DNA of 64,000 nucleotides from Caryophanon tenue (GTDB lineage: Bacteria > Bacillota > Bacilli > Bacillales_A > Planococcaceae): NCBI RefSeq assembly GCF_001700315.1, contig NZ_MASJ01000003.1:434001-498000 (forward strand). The letters are read 5' to 3'. Shown piece by piece: positions 1-9,211 of the stretch (positions are counted from its first letter, which is position 1; each line of letters starts with the position of its first letter). The notes beneath the pieces are model-generated. The model did not search any database. It was not told where the DNA came from and saw nothing but the letters and a program-made list of their open reading frames with translations. The position numbers were made by a program, and so were the translations under genes.

Positions 1-1
1 A

Positions 2-2044
2 AACGAGCGTATGGCAGATGAGCAGGTAGCACCGTTTGTTATTGATGTACCACTGTATATGCAACAAGCATGCGCATTATTACTCTCGTATGTGATGCAA
101 ACACAAATGCGTGCGTTATCGCATTTACAAACCTTTACGTACAATGAAGCGACGAACTTTTTACGTATTGATACAAATTCGAAGCGCAATTTAGAGTTAA
201 TTCAATCGATTCGTGGTGGCGATACGAAAGGGACGTTGCTATGGCTTGTTGATGAAACGGTAACAGCAATGGGCGGGCGAAAGCTGAAGCAATGGATGCA
301 CCAGCCACTTGCCAGTAAACGTTTAATTGAACAGCGACAGCAATTTGTTGGCGACTTTTTAGATGAATTTTTTGTCCGTGCAGAGCTACAAGATTTACTG
401 AAAAAAGTATATGATTTAGAGCGTTTAGCCGGACGCGTTGCATTTGGCAGTGTCGGTGGACGCGATTTAGCACAGCTGCGTGATTCATTGCGTCAAGTGC
501 CACATATTCAGCACCAATTACAGCAAGCAAATTCAGCAGTGCTGCAACAATTTGGCGCGAACTTGGATGCGTGTGCAGATATTGAAGCGTTTTTAGCAAG
601 TGCTATTACAGACCAGCCACCGTTAACGATTAAAGAAGGCGATGTGATTCGCGACGGCTACAATGTGCGTTTAGATGAATTGCGCGATGCTTCGCGTAAC
701 GGCAAAGACTGGATCGCCCAGCTTGAGCAGCGTGAGCGCGACATTACCGGTGTGAAAAATTTAAAAATCGGCTATAACCGTATTTTTGGTTATTATATTG
801 AGCTGACAAAATCACATGTGCAGCATGCGGATTTAACGCGTTATGAGCGTAAGCAAACGTTAGCGAATGCAGAACGTTATATTACGCAGGAGCTAAAGGA
901 AAAAGAAGCGCTTATTTTAAATGCGCAGGAAGAAAGCTTAGAATTAGAATATCAGCTATTTGTAGAGATTCGCGAAACGATGAAAGGCTATATTCCACGT
1001 GTGCAAGCATTAGCCGCACAGCTGAGTGAACTCGATGTGTATATGAGCTTTGCATACATTGCAGAGAAATATCATTTTGTGAAGCCAACATTCCATAACG
1101 GACGAGCAATGCACATTATCAATGGACGTCACCCAGTCGTTGAAAAAATGCTGGGTAAGCAGACATATGTACCGAATGACTGCGTATTAGAAGAAGAGCG
1201 TAATATGTATTTAATTACCGGACCGAATATGTCGGGTAAAAGTACGTATATGCGTCAAGTGGCGCTTATTATCGTCTTAGCGCAAATGGGTAGCTATGTG
1301 CCAGCCGATGAAGCGGTGCTACCGATTACGGACCAAATTTTTACGCGTATCGGTGCGGCAGACGATGTAGCGTCAGGACAGTCGACATTTATGGTCGAGA
1401 TGATGGAGTCACAACATGCGATTATGCATGCGACGAAAAACAGCTTAATGTTATTTGATGAAATTGGACGTGGTACATCAACGTATGATGGTATGAGTTT
1501 AGCGCAGGCAATGATGGAATATATTCATGAAGAAATTGGGGCGAATACGTTATTTTCAACGCACTATCACGAATTAACAGCACTTGAAGACGTATTACCA
1601 CGCTTAACAAATGTCCATGTAGCAGCGGCGGAGCAAGATGGCAAAGTCGTCTTTTTACACAAGGTAAAACCCGGTGCAGCTGACCAATCATATGGTATTC
1701 ATGTGGCGGAACTTGCGCAGTTACCACAGCCGATTTTAGCGCGTGCACGTGTGTTACTAACGTCGTTTGAAGCGCAAAGTGGCGATGTACAAGTGATTGA
1801 AAAAATCGTTGAGAAGCCTGTTGAAGTGATTGTTGAAAAACCAGTTGAAGTCATTGTAGAGCGCGTCGTTGAAAAGCCAGTTGTCCAAGATGATGCACAG
1901 CAGCTGTCATTGTTTAGTGAAGAGGGATTAACACCACAGCAAAAAGAAGCACTTGCGCAAATTGAGCAGTGTAATGTTATGAATACAACACCATTTGCGG
2001 CATTGCAATTATTAAATGAACTCCAACAATTATTACGAAAATAA
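2..2044 (+). CDS. mutS: DNA mismatch repair protein MutS, 3' part (starts upstream of window)
   Basis: Mismatch recognition ATPase that binds mispairs as a clamp and recruits MutL. The reading frame is open to the left edge, so the N-terminal mismatch-binding region is outside the window; about 680 of the usual 850-900 residues are present. Visible are the core/lever helices, the Walker A motif GPNMSGKST near residue 404 of the fragment, Walker B in LMLFDEIGRGTSTYDG near residue 480, and the helical dimerisation region. Just before the C-terminus (nt about 1790-1890) lies an unusual linker of repeated VEKPVEVI-like units, followed by a QQLSLF sequence that resembles a beta-clamp binding motif. 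mutL follows after 15 bp, so the two are probably co-transcribed. Confidence 0.97.
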   Translation, partial: NERMADEQVAPFVIDVPLYMQQACALLLSYVMQTQMRALSHLQTFTYNEATNFLRIDTNSKRNLELIQSIRGGDTKGTLLWLVDETVTAMGGRKLKQWMHQPLASKRLIEQRQQFVGDFLDEFFVRAELQDLLKKVYDLERLAGRVAFGSVGGRDLAQLRDSLRQVPHIQHQLQQANSAVLQQFGANLDACADIEAFLASAITDQPPLTIKEGDVIRDGYNVRLDELRDASRNGKDWIAQLEQRERDITGVKNLKIGYNRIFGYYIELTKSHVQHADLTRYERKQTLANAERYITQELKEKEALILNAQEESLELEYQLFVEIRETMKGYIPRVQALAAQLSELDVYMSFAYIAEKYHFVKPTFHNGRAMHIINGRHPVVEKMLGKQTYVPNDCVLEEERNMYLITGPNMSGKSTYMRQVALIIVLAQMGSYVPADEAVLPITDQIFTRIGAADDVASGQSTFMVEMMESQHAIMHATKNSLMLFDEIGRGTSTYDGMSLAQAMMEYIHEEIGANTLFSTHYHELTALEDVLPRLTNVHVAAAEQDGKVVFLHKVKPGAADQSYGIHVAELAQLPQPILARARVLLTSFEAQSGDVQVIEKIVEKPVEVIVEKPVEVIVERVVEKPVVQDDAQQLSLFSEEGLTPQQKEALAQIEQCNVMNTTPFAALQLLNELQQLLRK

Positions 2045-2059
2045 AACGAGGTGAAGATG

Positions 2060-3946
2060 ATGGGGAAAATTCATATTATGGACGAATGGCTGTCAAATAA
2101 AATTGCAGCAGGGGAAGTAGTTGAACGCCCAGCATCTGTCGTGAAAGAATTAGTTGAAAATGCGATTGATGCAGGCAGCACACAAATTGAAGTGTTTTTA
2201 GAGGAAGCGGGGCTCGCGAAAATCCAAGTAACGGATAACGGCAGTGGCATGGATGAGGAAGATGCGATGAAGTCGTTTGCGCGTCATGCGACGAGTAAAA
2301 TTGTCAATGAGCATGATTTATTTCGTATTCGCACACTTGGCTTTCGTGGTGAGGCATTAGCATCGATTGCATCGGTTTCAAAAATTCATTTGAAAACCTT
2401 TGATGGTACATCGGGTATTGATATTGTACTAGAAGGCGGGCAATTAAAAGAGCGTCACGCAGCACCGTCACGTCGTGGTACCGATATGACCGTGAGCCAA
2501 CTGTTTTTCAATACACCTGCTCGTTTAAAATATATGAAAACGATTCAAACGGAGCTTGGACATACGATTGATTTAATGAACCGTTTAGCACTGTGTAACC
2601 CCGATATTGCGTTCAAGCTCATGCATTATGACCAGTTATTGCTACAAACGAATGGGCGTGGCAATGTACAGCAAGTGCTAGCGTCGATTTACGGCATCCA
2701 AAATGCGAAAAAAATGATTCGTTTTGAAGGTGCATCAAATGATTATCGCATTTCGGGCTACGCGACACTGCCAGAAGTTACACGTGCGTCGAAAAACTAT
2801 ATGTCGATTTTTGTCAATGGACGTTGGGTCAAGCACTTTTTAGCACAAAAGGCGATTGTCGATGCGTACCATACGTTTTTACCGATTGAACGTTTTCCAA
2901 TTGTCGTGCTGTTTGTCGAAGGCGACCCTTATTTAACGGATGTTAACGTTCATCCAGCGAAGCATCAAATTCGTTTGTCCAAAGAAACAGAACTAATGGA
3001 GCTTGTGCAGCGTACGATTCGTGAGGCAATTCGCGCAGTGCACCGCGTACCTGAAGCGGTGAAACCACAAAAGCCGGTAAAAGTACCATCTGAGCAGATG
3101 AATATCTTTAAGCCAAGCTTTGACACGTCACGTTTACAGCAAGTTTCGGAGCGCTTAGCAGCAACGACAACAACGTCTACGATGACCCCACAGCAGCGGG
3201 ATGTAGCGAAGGAGCTTTACAGTGCACCGGTTATTGAAAAACAGGCATATGAACCGCGTCAAGTGGCGGAAGAATTGTCACCAATTATGCAACCGACGAC
3301 TACCGAAGAAACGGTTATCGATGCGTATGAGCAACCGATTGATGTGGAACAAGATCGTGAGCATTTCCCAGCTGTTGAAATCGTTGGGCAAATTCACGGG
3401 ACGTATATTGTGGCACAAATGGAAGAGGGCTTTTATTTAATTGACCAGCATGCGGCACAGGAACGCATTAAATACGAATATTTTCGTGATAAAGTGGGCG
3501 AGGTCGATGCGAATGAACGCCAAGCGTTACTGTTACCACTGACATTTCATTACGCAGCAGACGAAGCACTTGCATTACGTGAACACCGCGCAGAGCTAGA
3601 GCAAGTCGGTGTGTTTTTAGAAGACTTTGGACAAGGCTCATTTATTGTGCGTGAACATCCGAGCTGGTTCCCAAAAGGTATGGAGCAAGAGATTATTGAA
3701 GATTTATTGGAGCAAGTGTTACGCTTTAAGAAAACGGATATAAAAAAATTACGTGAAGAAGCCGCGATTATGATGAGCTGTAAAAAGTCGATTAAGGCGA
3801 ATTACTATTTAACGAAGGAGCAAATGGAAAAGCTCATCAATGATTTACGTCAATGTGAGCATCCATTTACATGTCCACATGGTCGTCCGGTGCTCATTAA
3901 TTTTACAACGTATGAAATTGAGAAGATGTTTAAGCGTGTCATGTAG
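2060..3946 (+). CDS. mutL: DNA mismatch repair protein MutL
   Basis: GHKL-family ATPase and nicking endonuclease acting after MutS. The N-terminus has the ATP-binding motifs NKIAAGEVVERP, ELVENAIDAG, DNGSGM and TLGFRGEAL. After a variable Pro/Thr-rich linker, the C-terminal domain carries the endonuclease motif DQHAAQERIKYE (about residue 462), SCKKSIKAN and CPHGRP, so this is the endonuclease-type MutL expected in bacteria without MutH. In-frame GTG (2051) and ATG (2057) codons lie upstream, but the ribosome site GAGGTGA at 2048-2054 and alignment of MGKIHIMDEWLSNKIAAGE with Bacillus MutL favour the ATG at 2060. Length is normal at 628 aa. Confidence 0.96.
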   Translation: MGKIHIMDEWLSNKIAAGEVVERPASVVKELVENAIDAGSTQIEVFLEEAGLAKIQVTDNGSGMDEEDAMKSFARHATSKIVNEHDLFRIRTLGFRGEALASIASVSKIHLKTFDGTSGIDIVLEGGQLKERHAAPSRRGTDMTVSQLFFNTPARLKYMKTIQTELGHTIDLMNRLALCNPDIAFKLMHYDQLLLQTNGRGNVQQVLASIYGIQNAKKMIRFEGASNDYRISGYATLPEVTRASKNYMSIFVNGRWVKHFLAQKAIVDAYHTFLPIERFPIVVLFVEGDPYLTDVNVHPAKHQIRLSKETELMELVQRTIREAIRAVHRVPEAVKPQKPVKVPSEQMNIFKPSFDTSRLQQVSERLAATTTTSTMTPQQRDVAKELYSAPVIEKQAYEPRQVAEELSPIMQPTTTEETVIDAYEQPIDVEQDREHFPAVEIVGQIHGTYIVAQMEEGFYLIDQHAAQERIKYEYFRDKVGEVDANERQALLLPLTFHYAADEALALREHRAELEQVGVFLEDFGQGSFIVREHPSWFPKGMEQEIIEDLLEQVLRFKKTDIKKLREEAAIMMSCKKSIKANYYLTKEQMEKLINDLRQCEHPFTCPHGRPVLINFTTYEIEKMFKRVM

Positions 3947-3958
3947 GAGGCGGTCGAC

Positions 3959-4855
3959 ATGGAACAGTTTATTACGGTAGAAGATGGTACGCGTATTTTT
4001 GTACGCCAGTGGCAAGCCAAAGGGGAAGTGCGTGGGCATATTCATGTATTGCATGGTATGAGCGAGCATAGTGGGCGCTATGCATACTTTGCAGAGCAAC
4101 TTGCTGAAGTGGGTTATCATGTGTCGGCGCACGATCACCGAGGGCACGGTCAAACAGCGGAGGCAAATGATATGCCATTTGGCTATTTTGCAGCAGTAGA
4201 TGGTTTTACGCAAGTGGTACGTGATGTCGAAGCGGTGACACAAGCATTACATATTCATGCACCGTTTATATTGTTTGGGCATAGTATGGGGTCATTTATT
4301 GCGAAGCGTTATGCACAGCTCTATCCGCACCGTCTAACGAAATTACTCTTATGTGGCACAGGTGCTACGACCGCGCTCCATCTAGTAGGCAAACAGCTTG
4401 CGATGCGGCTTGCATCATGGCAAGGGGCAGATGTGCCAAGTCAGTGGATGGATAAACTGTCATTCGGTCAGTTTAACCGTGCGTTTCAACCAGTGCGTAC
4501 GCCGAGCGATTGGCTTGCGGCAAATGCAGAAGCTGTCGATGCGTACCGAGCAGACCCGTATTGTGGTTTTGTGTCAACGAATCAGCTATATGCTGATTTA
4601 CTTGGTGGCATGCGAAGTGGTCATACGAAAAGAGCGCTACAACAAACACCTAATATTCCTATTTTGTTAATTAGCGGTGATAAAGACCCGGTTGGACATT
4701 ACGGAAAAGACGTGTGGAAGGTGGCGAAGCATTACGTTAAAGCAGATGTAACGAATGTGCAAGTGTGTTTAGTGGCCAATATGCACCATGAAATTTTAAA
4801 TGAAAAAAATCGTGCGAATACAATCGCATATATACAACGGTGGTTATATGAATAA
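3959..4855 (+). CDS. alpha/beta hydrolase, monoacylglycerol lipase / lysophospholipase type
   Basis: A serine hydrolase of the S33/Hydrolase_4 type, 298 aa, without signal peptide and therefore cytoplasmic. It shows the oxyanion-loop sequence [17 protein letters not shown], the HDHRGHGQT motif and the nucleophile elbow GHSMGS. A C-terminal acid/base pair is plausible at SGDKDPVG and NMHHEILNE. This resembles monoacylglycerol lipases and lysophospholipases; the true substrate is not visible from sequence. It starts 12 bp after mutL behind an AGGAGG ribosome site and overlaps the start of miaA by 8 bp, so it sits inside a mutS-mutL-hydrolase-miaA transcription unit with likely translational coupling to miaA. 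Confidence 0.85.
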   Translation: MEQFITVEDGTRIFVRQWQAKGEVRGHIHVLHGMSEHSGRYAYFAEQLAEVGYHVSAHDHRGHGQTAEANDMPFGYFAAVDGFTQVVRDVEAVTQALHIHAPFILFGHSMGSFIAKRYAQLYPHRLTKLLLCGTGATTALHLVGKQLAMRLASWQGADVPSQWMDKLSFGQFNRAFQPVRTPSDWLAANAEAVDAYRADPYCGFVSTNQLYADLLGGMRSGHTKRALQQTPNIPILLISGDKDPVGHYGKDVWKVAKHYVKADVTNVQVCLVANMHHEILNEKNRANTIAYIQRWLYE

Positions 4856-5762
4856 ACAAATTGATGTTGTGGCAATTGTTGGCCCAACTGCGTCTGGTAA
4901 AACAGCGCTTAGTATTAAGCTTGCGAAGAAGTATAACGGAGAAGTGATTAACGGCGACTCGATGCAAGTGTATAAAGAATTAAATATAGGGACAGCGAAA
5001 ATTACACCCGAAGAAATGGAAGGGGTTGTCCATCATTTAATCGATATTAAAGAACCGACCGATAGCTTTTCGGTCGCCGAGTATCAAACGCTTGTACGCG
5101 CGAAAATTGCTGATATTCAAGCGCGCGGGAAGTTGCCAATTATTGTTGGCGGTACGGGCTTATATGTGCAGTCGGTGCTGTATGACTTCCGCTTTACCGA
5201 AGATGAAGTCGATGAAGCACGTCGCCAAGCGTATTATGAAGAGCTAGAGCGCGTCGGTCCTGAAGCAATGCACGCACGTCTTGCACAGCTAGACCCGAAA
5301 ACAGCAGCTGAGCTTCATCCGAACAATACGCGTCGTGTACTACGTGCTATCGAAATGATTGAAGCAAGCGGCGTGCAGAAATCGAGTGAAGCGCATCAGC
5401 AGGGAGACACGCCATTATACAACCATCTCATTATTGGGATGGATTGGCCACGTGACCTTTTATACAAACGTATTAATGTACGAGTTGATATGATGATCGA
5501 GAACGGGCTAGAGCAAGAGGTGCGCGGTTTATATGACCGTGGTATTCGCGATGTACAGTCGATTAAAGCGATTGGTTATAAGGAGTTATATGCGTATTTT
5601 GATGGGCTGTTGACGCGTGATGAAGCGATTGAAGCGATTAAACAAAATTCACGTCGCTATGCAAAACGTCAGCTCACGTATTTACGCAATAAGCTAAATG
5701 TAAAGTGGATTGGGCAAGATTTTTCAGAAATTGAAAAATATTTCATTCCTGAAGAGGTTTAA
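4848..5762 (+). CDS. miaA: tRNA dimethylallyltransferase MiaA
   Basis: Transfers a dimethylallyl group to N6 of A37 in tRNAs that read UNN codons. The N-terminal P-loop is GPTASGKT (residues 9-16), followed by [17 protein letters not shown] and [14 protein letters not shown], all hallmark MiaA sequences; [14 protein letters not shown] is in the middle and [12 protein letters not shown] near the C-terminus. An upstream in-frame ATG at 4800 exists, but family alignment and the position within the preceding gene place the start at 4848, giving 304 aa. The start overlaps the end of the hydrolase gene by 8 bp. hfq follows, as in B. subtilis. Confidence 0.96.
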   Translation: MNKQIDVVAIVGPTASGKTALSIKLAKKYNGEVINGDSMQVYKELNIGTAKITPEEMEGVVHHLIDIKEPTDSFSVAEYQTLVRAKIADIQARGKLPIIVGGTGLYVQSVLYDFRFTEDEVDEARRQAYYEELERVGPEAMHARLAQLDPKTAAELHPNNTRRVLRAIEMIEASGVQKSSEAHQQGDTPLYNHLIIGMDWPRDLLYKRINVRVDMMIENGLEQEVRGLYDRGIRDVQSIKAIGYKELYAYFDGLLTRDEAIEAIKQNSRRYAKRQLTYLRNKLNVKWIGQDFSEIEKYFIPEEV

Positions 5763-5824
5763 GAAGGGATTTAATGTGGAAAACCCGAATAAGTGTATTG
5801 ACGCACAAATAAGGAGGGCTTTTT

Positions 5825-6061
5825 GTGAAATCCATTAATTTGCAAGAAACATTTTTAAATTACTTACGTAAGAATAATGTACAAGTGACAGTCTTTTTAC
5901 TGAATGGTTTCCAGCTGAAAGGATACATCAAATCATATGATAATTTTACGGTATTATTTGAAGTAGACGGGAAGCAGCATTTTATTTACAAACATGCCAT
6001 TTCCACATTTGCACCCTCAAAGCCCGTTCCTTTGAATGGCGAAGGTGAACAAGAAGCATAG
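5825..6061 (+). CDS. hfq: RNA chaperone Hfq
   Basis: Small Sm-like hexameric RNA-binding protein, 78 aa. Sm1 is visible in [27 protein letters not shown] and the Sm2 signature in [10 protein letters not shown]. The start is GTG at 5825 with a strong AAGGAGGGC site 8 bp upstream; no ATG fits. It lies 62 bp after miaA, the same neighbour as in most Bacillales and proteobacteria. The C-terminal tail is short (about 10 residues), typical of Gram-positive Hfq. Confidence 0.97.
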   Translation: MKSINLQETFLNYLRKNNVQVTVFLLNGFQLKGYIKSYDNFTVLFEVDGKQHFIYKHAISTFAPSKPVPLNGEGEQEA

Positions 6062-6122
6062 ACTTTTTGTTCGTTAAGCGTATAATAAAAAATGTACTAA
6101 TTATTTTGGAGGCAAGAGCATA

Positions 6123-6425
6123 ATGAAAGTAATGTCAACGGAAGAAATCGTAAACTTATTAGATGCAAACGAAGATTTATACATTATCGACGTGCGCGAA
6201 GATGAAGAAGTAGCTGAAGGAATGATTCCTGGTGCTGTACATATTCCTCTAGGTCAAATCGCCGAGCGCGCTGATGAATTAGATGCAACAAAACCATACA
6301 TTTTAGTATGTCGTGCAGGTCGCCGTAGCGAATCAGCATGTGGGATTTTAGAAGAAAAAGGCTTTGATGTAACAAATCTTGAAGGCGGTATGTTAGCATA
6401 CGATGGCGAGTTAGAGTTCAAATAA
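6123..6425 (+). CDS. rhodanese-like domain protein
   Basis: A single rhodanese domain of 100 aa with the active-site loop CRAGRRS (Cys near residue 62), preceded by IIDVRE and IPGAVHIPLG and followed by NLEGGMLAY, the standard family signatures. Such stand-alone cytoplasmic domains carry sulfur as a persulfide; the acceptor here is unknown. Start ATG follows GGAGGCAAGAGCATA. It is a monocistronic-looking gene ending at a strong bidirectional hairpin. Confidence 0.93.
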   Translation: MKVMSTEEIVNLLDANEDLYIIDVREDEEVAEGMIPGAVHIPLGQIAERADELDATKPYILVCRAGRRSESACGILEEKGFDVTNLEGGMLAYDGELEFK

Positions 6426-6445
6426 TGAACGTGATGCGCTAATAG

Positions 6446-6485
6446 AAAAAGATGTGCTGGGCAGTTGCTCAGCACATCTTTTTTA
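6446..6485. terminator. bidirectional intrinsic terminator between rhodanese and TRIC genes
   Basis: Stem GATGTGCTGGGC / GCTCAGCACATC (6451-6462 / 6467-6478) with loop AGTT, preceded by an A-run and followed by TTTTT, so it can act on both converging genes. Confidence 0.88.
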
Positions 6486-7088
6486 TTTAATCGGCAGCTT
6501 CCGAAATGGAAGTTGCCATTTGCGTGTATAAGAAAGTACACGTAAAGCCGTAATGACGACGAACACAATATATAAGGCAATGTCGGACACTGCTAAGCCA
6601 AACCAAATCGCAATCGCTGCTAAAATGGCCCAAGCAGCATAAATTTCATCGCGTAATACAAGTGGTTTTCGTTGTGCTAATAAATCACGTACAATACCAC
6701 CACCACATCCTGTTAATACCGCAGCTACAATGGCTGCACTGAGCGGTAAACCTAAATTAACAGCATGTAGAGCGCCTTGAATGGCAAATGCAGATAAACC
6801 GATTGCATCGGTGAAATTCCCCCAACGATGCCAGTGCGACAGTAGGCGATGTGGAAATAAGAAAAATAGCGTGATCGAAAATAAGGCAACTTGGAACATC
6901 ATTTCTTGGCTCCATAAAGTGGAGACGGGTAGTCCGATTAACAGATTACGGATTGCACCGCCACCAAACGCAGTTACGATGCCGAGTAAATAGACTCCAA
7001 ATAAATCATAGCCTTCTTCCATTGCAATAATGGCACCTGAAATTGCAAAGGCAATCGTACCAATAATGCTGAACACTTCCCAAGCCAT
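6483..7088 (-). CDS. trimeric intracellular cation channel (TRIC/UPF0126) family membrane protein
   Basis: Integral membrane protein of 201 aa made of two similar halves, each with the family signature of a glycine-rich turn followed by a conserved arginine: GIVTAFGGGAIRNLLIG in the first half and AVLTGCGGGIVRDLL in the second. Seven hydrophobic segments can be drawn. Bacterial members of this family (YvgT/YicG/YadS) are K+-permeable TRIC-like channels; the exact ion is an inference. It is transcribed convergently to the rhodanese gene and divergently from the YnbB-like gene. An AGGA-type ribosome site precedes the ATG. Confidence 0.9.
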   Translation of the reverse strand: MAWEVFSIIGTIAFAISGAIIAMEEGYDLFGVYLLGIVTAFGGGAIRNLLIGLPVSTLWSQEMMFQVALFSITLFFLFPHRLLSHWHRWGNFTDAIGLSAFAIQGALHAVNLGLPLSAAIVAAVLTGCGGGIVRDLLAQRKPLVLRDEIYAAWAILAAIAIWFGLAVSDIALYIVFVVITALRVLSYTRKWQLPFRKLPIK

Positions 7089-7256
7089 GTCATCATACGT
7101 CCTTCCTTTTTACATACTGCCAAGATTGTAGCAAACTTTTTCGAAATGCACTATGTTTTTTTCTATTTCTGTCACAAGTGATTCGTTGTCCCAAAACGTG
7201 AGAGAATGTGGTACATTGATAGAATGACAAATTAATAGCAATAGGAGTAAGAAAAT

Positions 7257-8507
7257 ATGTTTACATCGAGTTTAAGTACGCAAACAATCGAGCTTGCGCA
7301 AAAAGTAGAAGAAAAAGTATATCCGTACCACCGTGCTGTTGATGAGCGCGCGTTTATTAATCAGCAAAAAGTATTAAGTGCTTTTCGAAAGCATCAAGTA
7401 AGTGATTTCCATTTAAATCCGTCATCAGGCTACGGCTATGACGATGAAGGTCGTGACAATTTAGAGCGCGTATATGCGACAGTTTTCGGTGCAGAAGCGG
7501 CGATTGTCCGTCCCCAAATTATTTCAGGGACACATGCGATTACATTAAGCTTATTTGGTGTGCTACGTCCAAATGATGAGCTTGTTTATATTACAGGGAA
7601 ACCATATGATACATTGCAGTCGATTGTAGACGGTGGCGATAAAGATACGGGTTCATTAAAAGATTTCCATATTGGTTATAAGCATGTCGATTTAATCGAT
7701 AACCAAGAAATCGACTGGGCTGGGGTAGAAGCAGCTATAACAGAAAACACAAAAATGGTTGCGATTCAGCGTTCAAAAGGCTATGCGACACGCCCATCGT
7801 TTACAATCGCACAAATTCAAGACATGTGTGCGAAAATTCGTCTATTAGCACCACAAGCCATTATTTTCGTCGATAACTGTTACGGCGAATTTGTTGAGCT
7901 GCAAGAGCCAACAGAAGTAGGGGCAGATTTAATGGCAGGCTCACTCATTAAAAACCCAGGTGGCGGTTTAGCGAAAATTGGTGGCTATATCGCAGGACGT
8001 GCGGATTTAGTCGAACAATGTGCATACCGTATGACATCGCCAGGCATTGGTGCAGAAGCGGGCGCTACATTAAATACATTAGCGGACTTTTACCAAGGTT
8101 TCTTCCTAGCACCGCATGTTGTAGCACAAGCGCTAAAAGGCGCAATTTTCACATCGGCTATGTTAGAAGAAGTTGGTATGACCACATCGCCACATTATAG
8201 CGAAATACGTACGGATTTAATTCAGTCGGTGTCATTCCAAACGGCTGAGCAAATGGTTGCGTTTTGCCAAGAAATTCAAGCAGCGTCACCTATTAATGCT
8301 CATTTTGCACCAGAGCCTGCGTATATGCCGGGTTATGAAGATGATGTTATTATGGCAGCGGGCACATTTGTACAAGGGTCAAGTATTGAACTAACAGCGG
8401 ACGGTCCAATTCGTCCACCATATACAGCATTTATTCAAGGTGGCTTAACGTATGAACACGTTAAATTTGCCACGTGTGCAGCTGTACAAAAAATTACAGC
8501 ACAGTAA
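7257..8507 (+). CDS. ynbB: PLP-dependent methionine gamma-lyase-family protein, YnbB-like
   Basis: 416-aa member of the Met_gamma_lyase family once annotated as aluminium resistance protein. It has the fold-type I PLP signatures SSGYGYDDEGRD near the N-terminus, RPQIISGTHAI, the Asp pocket in FVDNCYGEF and the PLP lysine in GSLIKNPGGG. The natural reaction is not established; C-S lyase activity is only inferred from family. In B. subtilis ynbB lies directly before glnRA, whereas here dedA, a thioredoxin lipoprotein gene and menA intervene. Start ATG 7257 is preceded by ATAGGAG. Confidence 0.9.
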   Translation: MFTSSLSTQTIELAQKVEEKVYPYHRAVDERAFINQQKVLSAFRKHQVSDFHLNPSSGYGYDDEGRDNLERVYATVFGAEAAIVRPQIISGTHAITLSLFGVLRPNDELVYITGKPYDTLQSIVDGGDKDTGSLKDFHIGYKHVDLIDNQEIDWAGVEAAITENTKMVAIQRSKGYATRPSFTIAQIQDMCAKIRLLAPQAIIFVDNCYGEFVELQEPTEVGADLMAGSLIKNPGGGLAKIGGYIAGRADLVEQCAYRMTSPGIGAEAGATLNTLADFYQGFFLAPHVVAQALKGAIFTSAMLEEVGMTTSPHYSEIRTDLIQSVSFQTAEQMVAFCQEIQAASPINAHFAPEPAYMPGYEDDVIMAAGTFVQGSSIELTADGPIRPPYTAFIQGGLTYEHVKFATCAAVQKITAQ

Positions 8508-8516
8508 GCAACTTTT

Positions 8517-8559
8517 AAAAGCTTTTCTCGTCTAGGTGTAGAGGAGAGGAGCTTTTTTT
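8517..8559 (+). terminator. terminator of ynbB-like gene; right arm contains the dedA ribosome site
   Basis: Imperfect 16-bp stem AAAAGCTTTTCTCGTC (8517-8532) / GAGGAGAGGAGCTTTT (8541-8556) with G-U pairs and one mismatch, followed by a T-run to 8558. The right arm includes GAGGAGAGG, the only Shine-Dalgarno sequence for the GTG of dedA at 8562. Confidence 0.75.
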
Positions 8560-8561
8560 AC

Positions 8562-9194
8562 GTGGAATTTATTGATTGGTATACATATTATGTGCTGCAT
8601 TTAGATGAATTAATTGATTATATATTAGAACGTTTTGGTACATGGATTTATGTGATTTTATTCGGCATTATTTTTGCTGAAACAGGCTTCATTATTTTTT
8701 CGTTTTTACCAGGAGACTCGTTATTGTTTGCCGCAGGAACATTTGCCGGGCTAGGGGAGTTAAATATTTGGCTATTAGTAGTAGGCTTCTTTTTAGCTGC
8801 AACGCTTGGCGATATGCTTAACTTTACGATTGGTCGTTATTGCGGACAAATGCGTTGGGTACGCCGTATGGTAAATAAAAAAAATATGGCAAAAGCACAG
8901 CACTTTTTTGAGACGTATGGTGGCATTACCGTCTTATTAGCGCGTTTTATGCCGGTGTTACGTTCGCTCATTCCGTTTGTTGCAGGTGCGAGTGAGATGC
9001 GTTATCGCTATTTTATGTTTTACAATATGCTTGGTGCGCTCATTTGGGGTGTGGGTTGTACTGTACTTGGTTACTTTTTAGGGACGATTCCGTGGGTGCA
9101 AGATAACTTTATGCTGGTCATTATCGCGATTATGTTCACGACAATAATCCCACCGATTTATGCTATGATAAAAGCACGAACACGTAAGCGCTAA
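8562..9194 (+). CDS. DedA family (VTT domain) membrane protein
   Basis: 210-aa polytopic membrane protein with the DedA signatures FLPGDSLLFAAGTFAG and ARFMPVLRSLIPFVAGASEM; the conserved Arg residues of the re-entrant loops are present. Family members include flippases for undecaprenyl phosphate and other lipid carriers; which lipid this one handles cannot be told. The start is GTG at 8562 with a ribosome site 12 bp upstream, inside the arm of a terminator-like hairpin, an arrangement that may limit its expression. Confidence 0.9.
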   Translation: MEFIDWYTYYVLHLDELIDYILERFGTWIYVILFGIIFAETGFIIFSFLPGDSLLFAAGTFAGLGELNIWLLVVGFFLAATLGDMLNFTIGRYCGQMRWVRRMVNKKNMAKAQHFFETYGGITVLLARFMPVLRSLIPFVAGASEMRYRYFMFYNMLGALIWGVGCTVLGYFLGTIPWVQDNFMLVIIAIMFTTIIPPIYAMIKARTRKR

Positions 9195-9211
9195 CATAAG
9201 GGGGAGTTTGT

